The notes beneath the pieces were generated by a model. That model made no database searches. It saw only the letters and a list, made by a program, of their open reading frames with translations, and was not told where the DNA came from. DNA of 64,000 bases from the NCBI GenBank assembly GCA_002163245.1, contig MAAL01000084.1, positions 62,001 to 126,000 on the forward strand. Reading direction: 5' to 3'. Source of the DNA: Gammaproteobacteria bacterium 42_54_T18. Lineage in GTDB: Bacteria; Pseudomonadota; Gammaproteobacteria; Pseudomonadales; Ketobacteraceae. Positions 1-8,436 of this stretch are shown here, piece after piece. Made by a program: the position numbers and the translations under genes. Numbering within the stretch: position 1 is the stretch's first letter; the number at the start of each line of letters is the position of its first letter.

Positions 1-355
1 GCTCTTGCAGGGTGTAGCGAATATAGACTGTCTGCGGAAAGGTCAGGGTGGCGTCACTGTGGAACAGCCAGTTGAGGTAATCACCGTACTCGGGATGATC
101 GGCCTTAAGGCCAAACTCGTGTTTGCCGTAGCGCTCAACCAAATACAGAGGAATACCGGAAGACTCGGTCATATGAGTCTCGCCGTCGATCATGTAGGGG
201 ATGGTTCCCAGTTCATTAACCTCGAGAAACTCAGGTTGTTTAAAGCGCGGCGGGAAGGGCATGGTTTCTACTTCGTAGTCCAAACCCATTTCTTCCAAGG
301 CCCAAAGTGCACGCAGGGAACGGGCATTGTGGCAGTGCCAAAGTTTGATCGTCAT
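1..355 (-). CDS. Glutathione S-transferase, N-terminal part (runs off the window)
   Basis: The minus-strand frame opens with ATG at 355 and reads MTIKLWHCHNARSLRALWAL, then continues open to the window edge (118 codons). This is a thioredoxin-fold GST N-terminal domain: the beta-alpha-beta start, the NELGTIPYMIDG segment with the cis-Pro loop, and the TESSGIPLYL stretch that binds the glutathione gamma-glutamyl group are all visible. The C-terminal helical domain begins (DYLNWLFHSDATLTFP) and is cut by the edge. The upstream acyl-CoA dehydrogenase stops only four bases before this start, so the two are probably co-transcribed. The exact substrate cannot be told. Confidence 0.85.
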   Translation of the reverse strand, partial: MTIKLWHCHNARSLRALWALEEMGLDYEVETMPFPPRFKQPEFLEVNELGTIPYMIDGETHMTESSGIPLYLVERYGKHEFGLKADHPEYGDYLNWLFHSDATLTFPQTVYIRYTLQE

Positions 356-359
356 AGGG

Positions 360-1544
360 TTAAACTCCATATTCTCGGGATGCTAGATCGTGCATGATTT
401 CTTCAGAACCGCCGCCTATGGCGTTGACCCGTACTTCTCGATAGATGCGCTCGACTCTGTTATCGCGCAGGTAGCTGGCGCCGCCCAAAATTTGACTGGC
501 CTCGCGGGCACAATACTCCATAGTTTGGCTGCACTGCACCTTGAGCATGGCGATATCGCCGGCGTTGGGTTTGCCAGCAGCAATTTCCTGGGAACAGTGA
601 TTAATGTAGGTCTGGCAGGCGTTGATGCGCTGCTTCATCGCGGCAATCTTGTGGCGAATCACTTGGTGATCTGCCAATCGCTTGCCAAAGGTCTTGCGCT
701 CTTGGGCCCAGTTAACGGCCTCTTCCAGACACACCCGAGCACTGCCTTCCATGCCCACGCAGAGCATCATGCGCTCGCTATTAAAGTTATTCATGATGAC
801 CTTGAAGCCACGGTTCTCTTTGCCGATCAGGTTGCCCACCGGCACCTTGACATTGTCGAAATAGATCGTTGCGGTATCGGAACACCACCAGCCCTGTTTG
901 CGCGCAAGCGCGGTGCGAGACACACCTTCAAGGTCCATGGGGATCAACAACACAGAGACGCCACCGGCGCCGGCGCCGCCGGTACGCACCGCGGTGGTGG
1001 TCCAGTTGGCGTGCATGCCGCCGCTGATAAAGGTTTTGGAACCGTTGACCAGATAGTAGTCCTCACCGTTCTCAGTTACACGCTTGGCGGTGGTTTGCAG
1101 GTTGGCGACATCTGAGCCACCGCTGGGCTCGGTAATGCCCAGAGAAATACGCTTGCTGCCGTCGAGCACCGCTGGCACCACCTGCTGTTTGATTTCATCG
1201 CTGGCGAAACCAACTACTGGTGGCAGTCCTATTCCGTGCACCATCAGAGTGGGGATAAGCCCCCCCACGCTGGTGCGTGCAAACTCTTCGTTCAAAATAT
1301 TGTGGTACCAGACATCAATGCCTTCACTGATGCCGCCAAATTCTTCTGGGTAACCCAGGCCAAGCATTCCCACTTCTGCGGCCTTGGGCCAGAGCTCATT
1401 GGGGATTTTTCCGGCCTCGTCCCATTCGGCGGCAAAGGGCATGATCTCGCGGTCGAAAAAGCGGCGCAGCTGTGAGCGCCACTCCTCGTGCTCGGGTGTC
1501 AAATAAGGGTTAGTTAAACGGGCACTATCGAAATCCAGTGACAT
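360..1544 (-). CDS. Acyl-CoA dehydrogenase
   Basis: This 394-residue protein has the usual length for the family of FAD-dependent enzymes that introduce the alpha-beta double bond in acyl-CoA. The signature GITEPSGGSDVA is near residues 136-147, and the C-terminal FAD-side segment IGGGSEEIMHDLASREYGV is intact. The N-terminal helical part (residues 1-120), the central beta domain and the C-terminal helical bundle follow in normal order, with no break. It sits immediately upstream of the GST gene with a four-base gap, suggesting one transcript. Base composition is visibly more GC-rich than most of the window. Chain length or branched specificity cannot be read from the sequence. Confidence 0.93.
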   Translation of the reverse strand: MSLDFDSARLTNPYLTPEHEEWRSQLRRFFDREIMPFAAEWDEAGKIPNELWPKAAEVGMLGLGYPEEFGGISEGIDVWYHNILNEEFARTSVGGLIPTLMVHGIGLPPVVGFASDEIKQQVVPAVLDGSKRISLGITEPSGGSDVANLQTTAKRVTENGEDYYLVNGSKTFISGGMHANWTTTAVRTGGAGAGGVSVLLIPMDLEGVSRTALARKQGWWCSDTATIYFDNVKVPVGNLIGKENRGFKVIMNNFNSERMMLCVGMEGSARVCLEEAVNWAQERKTFGKRLADHQVIRHKIAAMKQRINACQTYINHCSQEIAAGKPNAGDIAMLKVQCSQTMEYCAREASQILGGASYLRDNRVERIYREVRVNAIGGGSEEIMHDLASREYGV

Positions 1545-1684
1545 AGGGGGCTCCAGTAAGACTCGGTTCAGTAAGACTATGTGTTCAGAAGAGTCTCAGT
1601 CTAAAAGCCCTTGAGCAGCTCTGCTTGGGATCGGGTGCCAAGTTGTATGGGAATTGGTGCCAAATCCTTGCAGGTCTGGCATAA

Positions 1685-1860
1685 GACCTCTCAAAATTGG
1701 CATCAAAGCCAATATCAAACCTTTGTTCTACTATCTATTCTTAATGAAATTCGACTAATTCCAATGAGATGAGGATGTTGTTATGTTTGGTTTCAAAAAG
1801 AGACAGGCTTCCCCATCCCCGAAGGATTTAAAAATTATCCCTCGCGAAATAAAAAAGGAG
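1685..1860 (+). repeat. Dispersed upstream module R1, copy 1, with 36-codon leader ORF
   Basis: About 175 bases closely match 3115-3290 and 4432-4640. The module holds an inverted repeat, an upstream region and the first codons of the PF10118 gene family. In this copy the ATG at 1783 opens a 36-codon reading frame (MFGFKKRQASPSPKDLKIIP...) ending at 1893, which overlaps the hydrolase start at 1868. The tail of the module supplies an AAGGAG ribosome-binding site at 1855-1860. The remaining bases between 1545 and 1684 hold no gene; an ATTGGTGCCAAAT palindrome-like stretch lies near 1653. Confidence 0.85.
1696..1713. promoter_or_regulatory. Inverted repeat ATTGGC-N6-GCCAAT, candidate operator
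   Basis: Six-base arms are perfect here and carry one mismatch in the two other R1 copies (3127-3144 and 4444-4461). The spacing and position about 90 bases before a start codon suit a dimeric regulator site. Which regulator binds, if any, is unknown. Confidence 0.45.
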
Positions 1861-1867
1861 CGTACTG

Positions 1868-2839
1868 ATGAGCCTAGTTTTAGAGACGGTTAATGATGTT
1901 GCCAGTCACTACAAGAAGAACAGTGCGGTCATGTTCAGTCCGCAAGATCTAGCATACTGGCGTCCCTATACGTCACTCGTCAAAATGGCTCAGACGTCGT
2001 TAATGTCGCTTTCGAGCGTTCGAGAGCGACATGTAATGGTCGATTCTCATAAAGTATCTTATTGGGATATTGGTTCGAAGGCGAAAGAACCCTTGTTGTT
2101 ATTACATGGATTCGGTGCTAGCAAAGAGAAATGGGCATTTCTAATTCCTTTACTACAAGCCAAGTACCGTATTCTGGTTCCCGATGTGCCAGGGTTTGGG
2201 CGTAGTCATTTTTATTCTGATGCAGATTACTCTTTACCTAAGCAAGCCAGCCGACTGAATGAATGGCTAGATCAGATCGGGGTACAGCATTATCACCTGG
2301 TGGGTAATTCAATGGGCGGTGGAATCGCGGCATTGATGGCGACGACGCATCAGTATAATGATGTGGGCAGAGTGAAGAGTCTGACGTTAATGAATGCAGC
2401 GGGTGTGGCCGGTGAAAACAGGAGCCCATTTGAGAATAAGTTACTCGACGGAGAAAATGTACTTATCCCGAACAATCTACAAGAGGTCAAACAGCTCTTT
2501 GATAATACAACCCATGAGATGAGTTTCTCATTAAAAACAATGCTAGCGTTTTTTATGGCGAATGAATTTAGCCATCGTTACTTGGTGAATCATCATTTGT
2601 TTAATCAACTTATCGATTCCACCGGCGAGGTGTTGCTGTGTCTTAAAGACATTGAGATTCCAACCTTGGTCATGTGGGGAGCTCACGATAAAGTGTTAGA
2701 TCCAAGTTGTAGCCGAGTTTTCGCCGAACAAATCCCCCGTGCCAAAACACACATATTGGATGATGTTGGGCATTTACCGATGTTAGAAAGTCCGCGTCGG
2801 TGTGCATCAATATTGCACCGATTCTTTGGCCAACAGTAA
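1868..2839 (+). CDS. Alpha/beta-hydrolase, cytoplasmic esterase or lactonase type
   Basis: This 323-residue protein has a complete alpha/beta-hydrolase fold. The oxyanion-hole motif HGFGASK is at residues 80-86 and the nucleophile elbow GNSMGG at 146-151 (Ser148). The acidic residue is in WGAHDKVLD and the catalytic His in DVGHLPMLE near the end. The start ATG 1868 is preceded by AAGGAG at seven bases. That ribosome-binding site lies inside repeat R1, whose leader frame overlaps the first nine codons. Its neighbours (PF10118 protein, Baeyer-Villiger monooxygenase) suggest it cleaves esters or lactones made by such a monooxygenase, but that is inference. Confidence 0.88.
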   Translation: MSLVLETVNDVASHYKKNSAVMFSPQDLAYWRPYTSLVKMAQTSLMSLSSVRERHVMVDSHKVSYWDIGSKAKEPLLLLHGFGASKEKWAFLIPLLQAKYRILVPDVPGFGRSHFYSDADYSLPKQASRLNEWLDQIGVQHYHLVGNSMGGGIAALMATTHQYNDVGRVKSLTLMNAAGVAGENRSPFENKLLDGENVLIPNNLQEVKQLFDNTTHEMSFSLKTMLAFFMANEFSHRYLVNHHLFNQLIDSTGEVLLCLKDIEIPTLVMWGAHDKVLDPSCSRVFAEQIPRAKTHILDDVGHLPMLESPRRCASILHRFFGQQ

Positions 2840-3114
2840 ACCTGGATAGATCCGTGATTAGTTTATTTTCACGAAAAGGTCATCATTCTTAGGCCATAAT
2901 TTCCATTTCGATTAAACATATCTTTAACGGGCAACTGTAAACGCTTGAACGATTCAGCTGCGTAAGTCAAAAACCGCCTTGCTGCTTTTCATAGTAATGG
3001 AAATGCCCAGGGGTTGCTAATTTGGGCGGGTAAGAACTACGAAGCTGTAGCCAGGTTGACCGGTTAAAAGAGGTCGAAGAGTGCTCTAAAATTTAAGCTA
3101 ATAATGATGTCATC
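2840..3114. other. Intergenic, with a faint IS6-end-like stretch
   Basis: No gene is seen. Bases around 2957-3000 (GCTGCGTAAGTCAAAAACCGCC...) closely resemble those just after the IS6-family transposase remnant at 35240-35275, so a second IS6 end may have decayed here. Confidence 0.35.
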
Positions 3115-3290
3115 AAACCTCTTAAAATTGGCATCAAAGCCAGTATCAAACCTTCGTTTTGCAATCTATTCTTAATGAAATTCGACTAATTCCAATGAGA
3201 TGAGGATGTTGTTATGTTAGGTTTCAAAAAGAGACAGGTTTCCCCAACCCCGAAGGATTTAAAAATTATCCCTCGCGAAATAAAAATCGA
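3115..3290 (+). repeat. Dispersed upstream module R1, copy 2 (native context)
   Basis: The module includes the ATG at 3214 and the first 25 or so codons of the intact PF10118 gene. Because the reading frame continues normally only here, this is the likely parent copy of R1. The inverted repeat lies at 3127-3144 with one arm mismatch. Confidence 0.85.
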
Positions 3291-4101
3291 TCTGGAAAAA
3301 GGCTTAAAAGACAATTTGTATTGGATGGATGGTGATCCTGTTAAAACCCATTTCATGAATGCTCTTCAGTCTTCGTTCCCTGAGGGGGAGCGCATGTTTA
3401 TTGATTCTGCCAGAGATGTTAGAGACCAGTGCTCGGAATCGATACCTGAGGAATTAAATCAGCAAATAAAATTATTCATTCGGCAAGAAGCCATTCATGG
3501 TGCGCATCATGAGGATTGGAATAATGCATTGATTGGTCTTGGCTATACTAGGTTGGCTAAATATAGTGCGCAACTGAAAAGTGAAAGATTGAAAATGAAA
3601 TCAAGTGCGCCAGCCATTTTTCGTTTAGCGGTTACAGCTGCTGGAGAACACTTCACGGCGATAACGGCAAGACTACACATTCATGGTGATCCTGAATTTC
3701 TGAATTCCCTCGATCGCCCGGTTCGCGATTTAATTCTCTATCACGCTCTTGAAGAAATAGAACATAAAGCGGTGTGTTTTGATCTTTTTGAACATGCTGG
3801 TGGAAACTATTTGACTCGAATGCTGGGGGCCGTTTCTTTTTCTCTGGGAATGATGCTTCATGTCAGGCGCATTCATGTCTACCTATTGAAAAAAGATGGT
3901 CTTTGGAATAAAGAAAATAAGAAGAAGGCTCGTCAGTACATTTGGGGGCGGGAGGGTTTATTTTTCAAATTACTACCTGACATCTTAGATTACTTTAAAC
4001 CTAGTTTTCATCCCTGGGATAAAGATGATAGAAAGTGGCTAGCGGGTGATTTTAATAATGACTTGGAAGAATATGGTATACAAGCGCCTGTGTTTGCCTA
4101 A
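3214..4101 (+). CDS. PF10118-type predicted metal-dependent hydrolase
   Basis: This 295-residue protein matches the family of predicted metal-dependent hydrolases (COG3687/PF10118). It shows a helical protein with ferritin-like spaced ligands: RQEAIHGAHH near residues 90-99, AGEHFTA near 145-151 and EEIEHKAVCFDLF near 183-195. Two E-x-x-H motifs plus an extra E-H pair fit a di-metal site. Members usually sit beside flavin monooxygenases and hydrolases in lipid or hydrocarbon clusters, as here, but their reaction is not established. The N-terminal codons and upstream region belong to repeat R1. A second family member lies at 23748 and a piece of another at 27548. Confidence 0.85.
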   Translation: MLGFKKRQVSPTPKDLKIIPREIKIDLEKGLKDNLYWMDGDPVKTHFMNALQSSFPEGERMFIDSARDVRDQCSESIPEELNQQIKLFIRQEAIHGAHHEDWNNALIGLGYTRLAKYSAQLKSERLKMKSSAPAIFRLAVTAAGEHFTAITARLHIHGDPEFLNSLDRPVRDLILYHALEEIEHKAVCFDLFEHAGGNYLTRMLGAVSFSLGMMLHVRRIHVYLLKKDGLWNKENKKKARQYIWGREGLFFKLLPDILDYFKPSFHPWDKDDRKWLAGDFNNDLEEYGIQAPVFA

Positions 4102-4131
4102 GGGATAGCTAATTTAGAATGGGAGCTGAAA

Positions 4132-4183
4132 AAGCAAGGTCGACAAAAAACAGGGTGCCCCCTGTTTTTTGTCGACCTTGCTT
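4132..4183. terminator. Perfect 24-bp hairpin, probable terminator or element end
   Basis: Arms 4132-4155 and 4160-4183 pair without mismatch around a four-base loop. The arms contain A6/T6 tracts, so transcription from either side could end here. The right arm plus the following bases (4157-4211) is repeated exactly at 6585-6639. The hairpin borders an IS91-type transposase remnant, so it could also be the end structure of such an element. Confidence 0.7.
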
Positions 4184-4225
4184 CACTTGTTTTCTAAGAG
4201 AGACTTTCTAATAGACTTTTTATCT

Positions 4226-4363
4226 CGACTGGCTTGCTTGGTGCCACCGCCGCGACAAAATTTAACGCGTTACTATGGAGTGTTCGCCCCAGCCAGCAAA
4301 CTGCGAGCGCTGGTTATGCTCAAACCTCAGGAGAAAGACACCTCAGTTAAAAAACGGCGATGA
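4226..4363 (+). pseudogene. IS91-family transposase fragment
   Basis: The frame reads RLACLVPPPRQNLTRYYGVF followed by APASKLRALV, typical of the C-terminal part of IS91-family (PF04986) rolling-circle transposases, and then loses similarity. Only about 45 codons remain and no catalytic Tyr region is present, so it is a relic. IS91 elements can carry adjoining DNA by one-ended transposition, which would fit the repeated flanking segments around it. Confidence 0.7.
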
Positions 4364-4431
4364 GAATAAACACCGTAAAAGGCAAACAAAAGCCAGACGA
4401 ATGACCTGGTCGCAGAGATTGGCATGTCATC

Positions 4432-4640
4432 AGACCTCTTAAAATTGGCATCAAAGCTAATATCAAACCTTCGTTTTACTCTCTATTCTTAATGAAATCC
4501 GACTAATTCCAATGAGATGGGGATGTTGTTATGTTTGGTTTCAAAAAGTGACGGGTTTCCCTAATCCTGAAGGATTTAAAAATCATCCCTCGTGAAATAA
4601 AAGTAGATCTGGAAAAAGGCCTGGGAGAAAACCTCTATTT
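4432..4640 (+). repeat. Dispersed upstream module R1, copy 3
   Basis: The third copy reaches slightly further than the others (to about codon 36 of the parent gene). Its ATG at 4531 is followed after six codons by TGA, so the leader is dead. It lies directly upstream of the flavin monooxygenase at 4692. The inverted repeat is at 4444-4461. Confidence 0.85.
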
Positions 4641-4691
4641 GTTCAGGCTCTACCCTTGAGTCTCTCTAAAGTACGTCGAAAAAGGTGTTTT

Positions 4692-6200
4692 ATGTCAGTA
4701 GAAGAATATGATGTTGTGGTTATCGGCGCTGGACTTTCTGGCATCTCCGCTGCTTACCATGTAAAGAAATACTGCCCAAACAAAACATTCGCGATTCTAG
4801 AACGTCGCGAAAGAATTGGCGGAACCTGGGATCTATTTCGCTATCCTGGCATACGTTCAGATTCTGATATGTTCACGCTTGGCTACTCCTTTAAACCGTG
4901 GGCCACTGAAAAGTCCATAGCACCTGGCGAATCAATTCGAAATTACGTTATTGAAACGGCGCAAGAGAATGACCTCGAAAAGCACATTAAGTTTGGGCTG
5001 CAAGTAAAAAGCGGGGACTGGTCCAGTGAAGACGCTCGTTGGACATTAAATGTTGAGCAGGGCGACGGCACCAAGAAGCAGATCAAAGCCAACTTTGTTA
5101 TGAATTGTGCGGGCTACTACAACTATGACAAGGGGTACACTCCCGATTTCGAAGGTACAGAGAATTATAAAGGCCAAATGATTCACCCTCAGTTCTGGCC
5201 AAAAAATTTAGACTATGAAGATAAAAAAGTGGTTGTTATCGGAAGTGGTGCAACCGCTGTCACGCTGGTTCCTGCCATGACGGACAAAGCGGCTCACGTC
5301 ACTATGCTGCAACGTTCCCCCACTTATATGGCGAGTTTGCCCAGTGAAGACAAAATGGCGAATCTCACTAGTAAGTATCTGCCTAAAAAACTAGCCTACT
5401 CGATTACTCGAACTAAAAAAGTTTTGGTTGGCGCCGGATTCTTTAGTATTAGTCGTTCTCGCCCTCAGATGGTGAAAAATCTATTGCTCAAAGGCGTTGC
5501 CATGCAGTTGAAAGATAAGTCATTGGTTAAGAAACACTTCGAACCTAAATATAATCCTTGGGATGAGAGAGTTTGCGCTGTAACTGATGGTGATATGTTT
5601 AAAGGTATTAACAACGGAAAAATTTCAGTTGTGACGGATCATATTGATCAATTTACAGAGAAGGGCATATTGCTGAAGTCTGGTGAAGAGCTAGAAGCAG
5701 ATATTGTTGTTACAGCTACAGGGTTGGTTATGCGTGACTCTAATGATACTCCTCTAACCATCGATGGCCATCGAGTGGATTTCCCAAATAGCTTCAACTA
5801 CAAAGGCATGATGCTTAACGATGTGCCTAACATGTCCAACACGATGGGTTATACCAATGCTTCATGGACATTAAAGGCTGATTTGGTTCATTCCTATGTA
5901 ACCCGATTGATTAATCATATGGATAAAACTAATACGGATTATTGTGTTGCTCGCGTAGAAGGTAATCTAAGTGGTGAGCCTATGTCTGATTTTAGTTCCG
6001 GGTACATACAGCGTTCGCTTCACTTGTTGCCTAAGCAAGGCGATCGTAAACCTTGGAAGTTATTCCAGAACTACTTCTTAGATTTTATGTTACTGAAGAT
6101 GGGATCATTACAAGACGAGGAAATGCAGTTTAAACGAGCCGGGGAGTATTTTCTTGAAACAAAAAAAGAAGAACCGCAAGCTCAAGCATTAGCAAGTTAG
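4692..6200 (+). CDS. EthA/AlmA-type flavin monooxygenase (Baeyer-Villiger class)
   Basis: This 502-residue FAD/NADPH monooxygenase has the first Rossmann motif GAGLSG at residues 12-17, GGTWDLFRYPGIRSDSDM after it, the Baeyer-Villiger-like fingerprint YKGQMIHPQFWP at 159-170 and the NADPH motif GSGATA at 184-189. The ending GYTNASWTLKADL is family-typical. It closely resembles mycobacterial EthA and alkane-linked AlmA in layout. I choose ATG 4692 over the TTG at 4656 because AAAGG sits six bases upstream. The upstream region is an R1 repeat copy. A paralogue lies at 30212. The likely substrate is a ketone or long-chain compound, unproven. Confidence 0.92.
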   Translation: MSVEEYDVVVIGAGLSGISAAYHVKKYCPNKTFAILERRERIGGTWDLFRYPGIRSDSDMFTLGYSFKPWATEKSIAPGESIRNYVIETAQENDLEKHIKFGLQVKSGDWSSEDARWTLNVEQGDGTKKQIKANFVMNCAGYYNYDKGYTPDFEGTENYKGQMIHPQFWPKNLDYEDKKVVVIGSGATAVTLVPAMTDKAAHVTMLQRSPTYMASLPSEDKMANLTSKYLPKKLAYSITRTKKVLVGAGFFSISRSRPQMVKNLLLKGVAMQLKDKSLVKKHFEPKYNPWDERVCAVTDGDMFKGINNGKISVVTDHIDQFTEKGILLKSGEELEADIVVTATGLVMRDSNDTPLTIDGHRVDFPNSFNYKGMMLNDVPNMSNTMGYTNASWTLKADLVHSYVTRLINHMDKTNTDYCVARVEGNLSGEPMSDFSSGYIQRSLHLLPKQGDRKPWKLFQNYFLDFMLLKMGSLQDEEMQFKRAGEYFLETKKEEPQAQALAS

Positions 6201-6235
6201 AGAATTATTTAGTACTCATCTATTAGGTCAAAAAT

Positions 6236-6451
6236 ATGAAAGATTTAAGAAGCAAAGTTGTTGCTCTAACTGGAGCGTCATCTGGTATTGGTCGTTGCTT
6301 GGCAAAGCAATTGGCTGAAAAGGGATGTCACCTCGCATTGGCTGATGTAGATCAGAAGGGCTTGGAAGAAACTCAAGCAATGCTCATCGGTGCGGGTAAA
6401 ACAACTCTTCACATTGTGGGTGGTGCGAATGTTTCCCCAAGGGTTTTCTGA
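6236..6451 (+). pseudogene. SDR N-terminal fragment
   Basis: Seventy-one codons start MKDLRSKVVALTGASSGIGR, carry the NAD(P)-binding TGASSGIG at residues 12-19 and LALADVD, and then end soon after residue 60, far short of the roughly 250 residues of a working short-chain dehydrogenase. No catalytic YxxxK is left. It follows the monooxygenase by 35 bases, so it was probably its operon partner. The SDR fragment at 18485 lacks exactly this N-terminal part, but both contain the LALADVD segment, so they come from two paralogues. Confidence 0.85.
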
Positions 6452-6510
6452 TCTTGTGGGATTCGTGCTAAAGGATCGCTAAGTATAGGGCTCTGGAAAA
6501 TAGGAGATTC

Positions 6511-6546
6511 ACTAAACTGCTTTCGATATCGACTCGGGGAGATACT
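6511..6546 (-). pseudogene. AraC C-terminal scrap
   Basis: The minus strand reads SISPSRYRKQFS, matching the last helix and end motif of AraC-family HTH domains. Nothing else of the gene remains. It adjoins the 3-prime side of the complete AraC gene at 6611, so it may come from a lost neighbour or duplicate. Confidence 0.4.
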
Positions 6547-6584
6547 TAGAAAGGGGGCTGAAAAAGAAAGGAATGATAAAGGGG

Positions 6585-6639
6585 GCCCCCTGTTTTTTGT
6601 CGACCTTGCTTCACTTGTTTTCTAAGAGAGACTTTCTAA
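6585..6639. repeat. 55-bp exact repeat shared with 4157-4211
   Basis: This stretch covers the region downstream of the AraC gene at 6611 and its last codons. The same 55 bases occur next to the IS91 fragment at 4157-4211, where they form the right arm of the hairpin. Copying therefore included the 3-prime tip of the AraC gene. Confidence 0.85.
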
Positions 6640-7645
6640 ATTGTGCTGGTGATATCTCTTCTATTCTTTTAAAGGTTGCGGATAAGGTTGTTCGGTCCGA
6701 GAACCCTAATTTATTCGCGATTTGATCTAAGCTCAAATTACTCGAGCTTAGTAGATCTTTTGTTTCTTCCACTAAAATCTGAGATTTTATCTCGGAGAAA
6801 TTGTTGTTGGTATCTGTAAGTTTTCTTTGCAACGATCGTGTACTGAGATTGAGAGAGCTTGCAACAGTTTCGATGTTTGGTCGTATGCCAGTCTTCAGTT
6901 CTTTGATAATGATGCTACGAACTTGAGCTTCAATAGAGTGCTTGTATTCCCCCTGTTCTAAGTGCTGTTTTTTTGACGATAAACTTGCTTTTGCATCATT
7001 GGCTAACTCTGTTTGGGAGGAATGGATGGGGCTGTCTAGAAACTTTTTTTTCATTATTATTCGAATATCGGCTTGATTTTTTTTAAGCTGAATAGACTGG
7101 GATGCATCAAAGCCTGATATATATTCTGAGGTGAATTCTCCAGGGTCGTAATCTAGATGTATTTCTAGTATAGGAAGTGAGCTTAGGCCTAAACTTGCAA
7201 CCAGTTGAATCACTATTCCAAATAGCCATTCTGCTCGGTATCGGTGAGCTACAGAGTTGGAAGGAGCATCAAGTTTGAAAATCACATGAGTCGTATTTTG
7301 GGGGTCTGTTTCCTGAAGATGTATGCCGTAGCGTGCTGGAAGTTTTGTATCAAAAATACTTTCGAGGGCATCTCGGGGAGATTTTTCGAGAAGAACAATC
7401 GTTGGCAGCTCTGACATTCCCTCGAAACCCATTACGCTGGTTATTGGAAGTAAGGTGTTGAAGGGGGCCTTGTTCAACACTCTTTCACATAGAAGCATGA
7501 CTGAGGACGAGGGGATGAATTTATCTTTAGCGAGTAGGCTGTATTCTAAGGTGTTGACAATATTGCCAAGAGGAACGCCGATTAGCCCCGCAGTTCTAAC
7601 GAAAGCGGCAACATATGGCCAGGGTACTAATGGATCATTATTCAT
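6611..7645 (-). CDS. AraC-family regulator with N-terminal effector domain
   Basis: This 344-residue protein has an N-terminal arabinose_bd-type (PF12625) region over roughly residues 20-200 and a C-terminal double-HTH domain. In the latter, ASSLNLSTRSLQRKL and IANKLGFSDRTTLSATFKR are the two helix-turn-helix units and ISPAQFR the closing motif. Start ATG 7645 has AAAGG upstream at a proper distance. Such regulators (OruR/ArgR-like group) often sit beside and switch on catabolic genes. Here the adjacent gene on the far side is a ruined monooxygenase, and the terminal codons are shared with repeat 4157-4211. The ligand is unknown. Confidence 0.9.
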   Translation of the reverse strand: MNNDPLVPWPYVAAFVRTAGLIGVPLGNIVNTLEYSLLAKDKFIPSSSVMLLCERVLNKAPFNTLLPITSVMGFEGMSELPTIVLLEKSPRDALESIFDTKLPARYGIHLQETDPQNTTHVIFKLDAPSNSVAHRYRAEWLFGIVIQLVASLGLSSLPILEIHLDYDPGEFTSEYISGFDASQSIQLKKNQADIRIIMKKKFLDSPIHSSQTELANDAKASLSSKKQHLEQGEYKHSIEAQVRSIIIKELKTGIRPNIETVASSLNLSTRSLQRKLTDTNNNFSEIKSQILVEETKDLLSSSNLSLDQIANKLGFSDRTTLSATFKRIEEISPAQFRKSLLENK

Positions 7646-7658
7646 AAAAGCCTTTTGA

Positions 7659-7843
7659 ATAAATGCAGAGTGCTAGTAATAGCAATTTCCCAAAGTAAAT
7701 ACGCACTGAGCGAGTTCTTTTTGCTTTTTCTCCTTTTTATTTTTTTAAAAAGATGGGTTCATTCGACATTAGCAAACTATCACAGCTTTGACTAGTTATG
7801 ACTCTTTGTTATTGAGAGAGCCCCAATGCGTGAGCGTGATCTT
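7659..7843. other. Intergenic, no gene seen
   Basis: AT-rich spacer between the AraC start and the tail of the monooxygenase relic. It probably holds the AraC promoter; no clear hexamers could be assigned. Confidence 0.5.
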
Positions 7844-8436
7844 TCAAATCGTTATTGCCATAAGAAATTTCAACCAAGTGTCTTGGGTAATATTGTTGTC
7901 TTTGTTTACCGGCATGGCTTTATGTGATTTTTGTTTATCGAGATCATTGATTATACGACAAAGGTATTCGCTGGTTAAATCAGATTTCAAGGTCCAGGAC
8001 GCATTGGTATAGCCAAAAGTGAAACCAATATTAGATTTGTTTTGGAAAGGCGCGACTAACATTGTAAAACGCCATTTGGATGCCCACTTTTTGTGTGCGT
8101 AAAACACGATAAGCCAATTTTTCAGGTAGGTATTTATTGAGTAATTTCACCGTTTTATCTTTCGCAGGAACCGCAGCCATATAAGTAGGCGAACGTTGCA
8201 ACATAGTAACGTGTGCTGCTTTGGTACTCATTTCTGGAACTAATGTTACGGCGGTAGCGCCACTGCCAATTATCGTTACTCGCTTGCCAGAATAATCCAA
8301 ATTTTCTGGCCATTTTTGAGGGTGTATTATCTGGCCTTTGAAATCATCACTGCCGTTAAATTCGGGCTCATGACCTTTGTCATAATTGTAGTAACCGGTA
8401 CAGCTAATAATAAAGTTGGCAATTTTAGTTGCTAAA
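7844..8436 (-). pseudogene. EthA/AlmA-type monooxygenase relic
   Basis: Reading the minus strand gives ISCTGYYNYDKGHEPEF, then HPQKWPENLDYSGKRV and IGSGATAVTLVPEM, all from the middle of an EthA-type enzyme. A break near 8040-8100 removes about 100 residues and shifts frame. FGYTNASWTLKSDL then resumes, and the piece ends in unrelated codons. The N-terminal FAD domain and the C-terminus are missing. The first bases overlap the last codons of the AraC gene at 8425, so that regulator probably gained its final residues from this relic. Confidence 0.88.

Noticed and set aside
4656-4691. TTG start giving 12 extra residues on the monooxygenase at 4692
   Set aside because: ATG 4692 has a good ribosome-binding site and places the Rossmann motif at the usual distance; the extra residues are basic and not family-like.
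7455-8012. Plus-strand frames opposite the AraC gene and the monooxygenase relic
   Set aside because: They are shadows of minus-strand coding sequence with no motif of their own.
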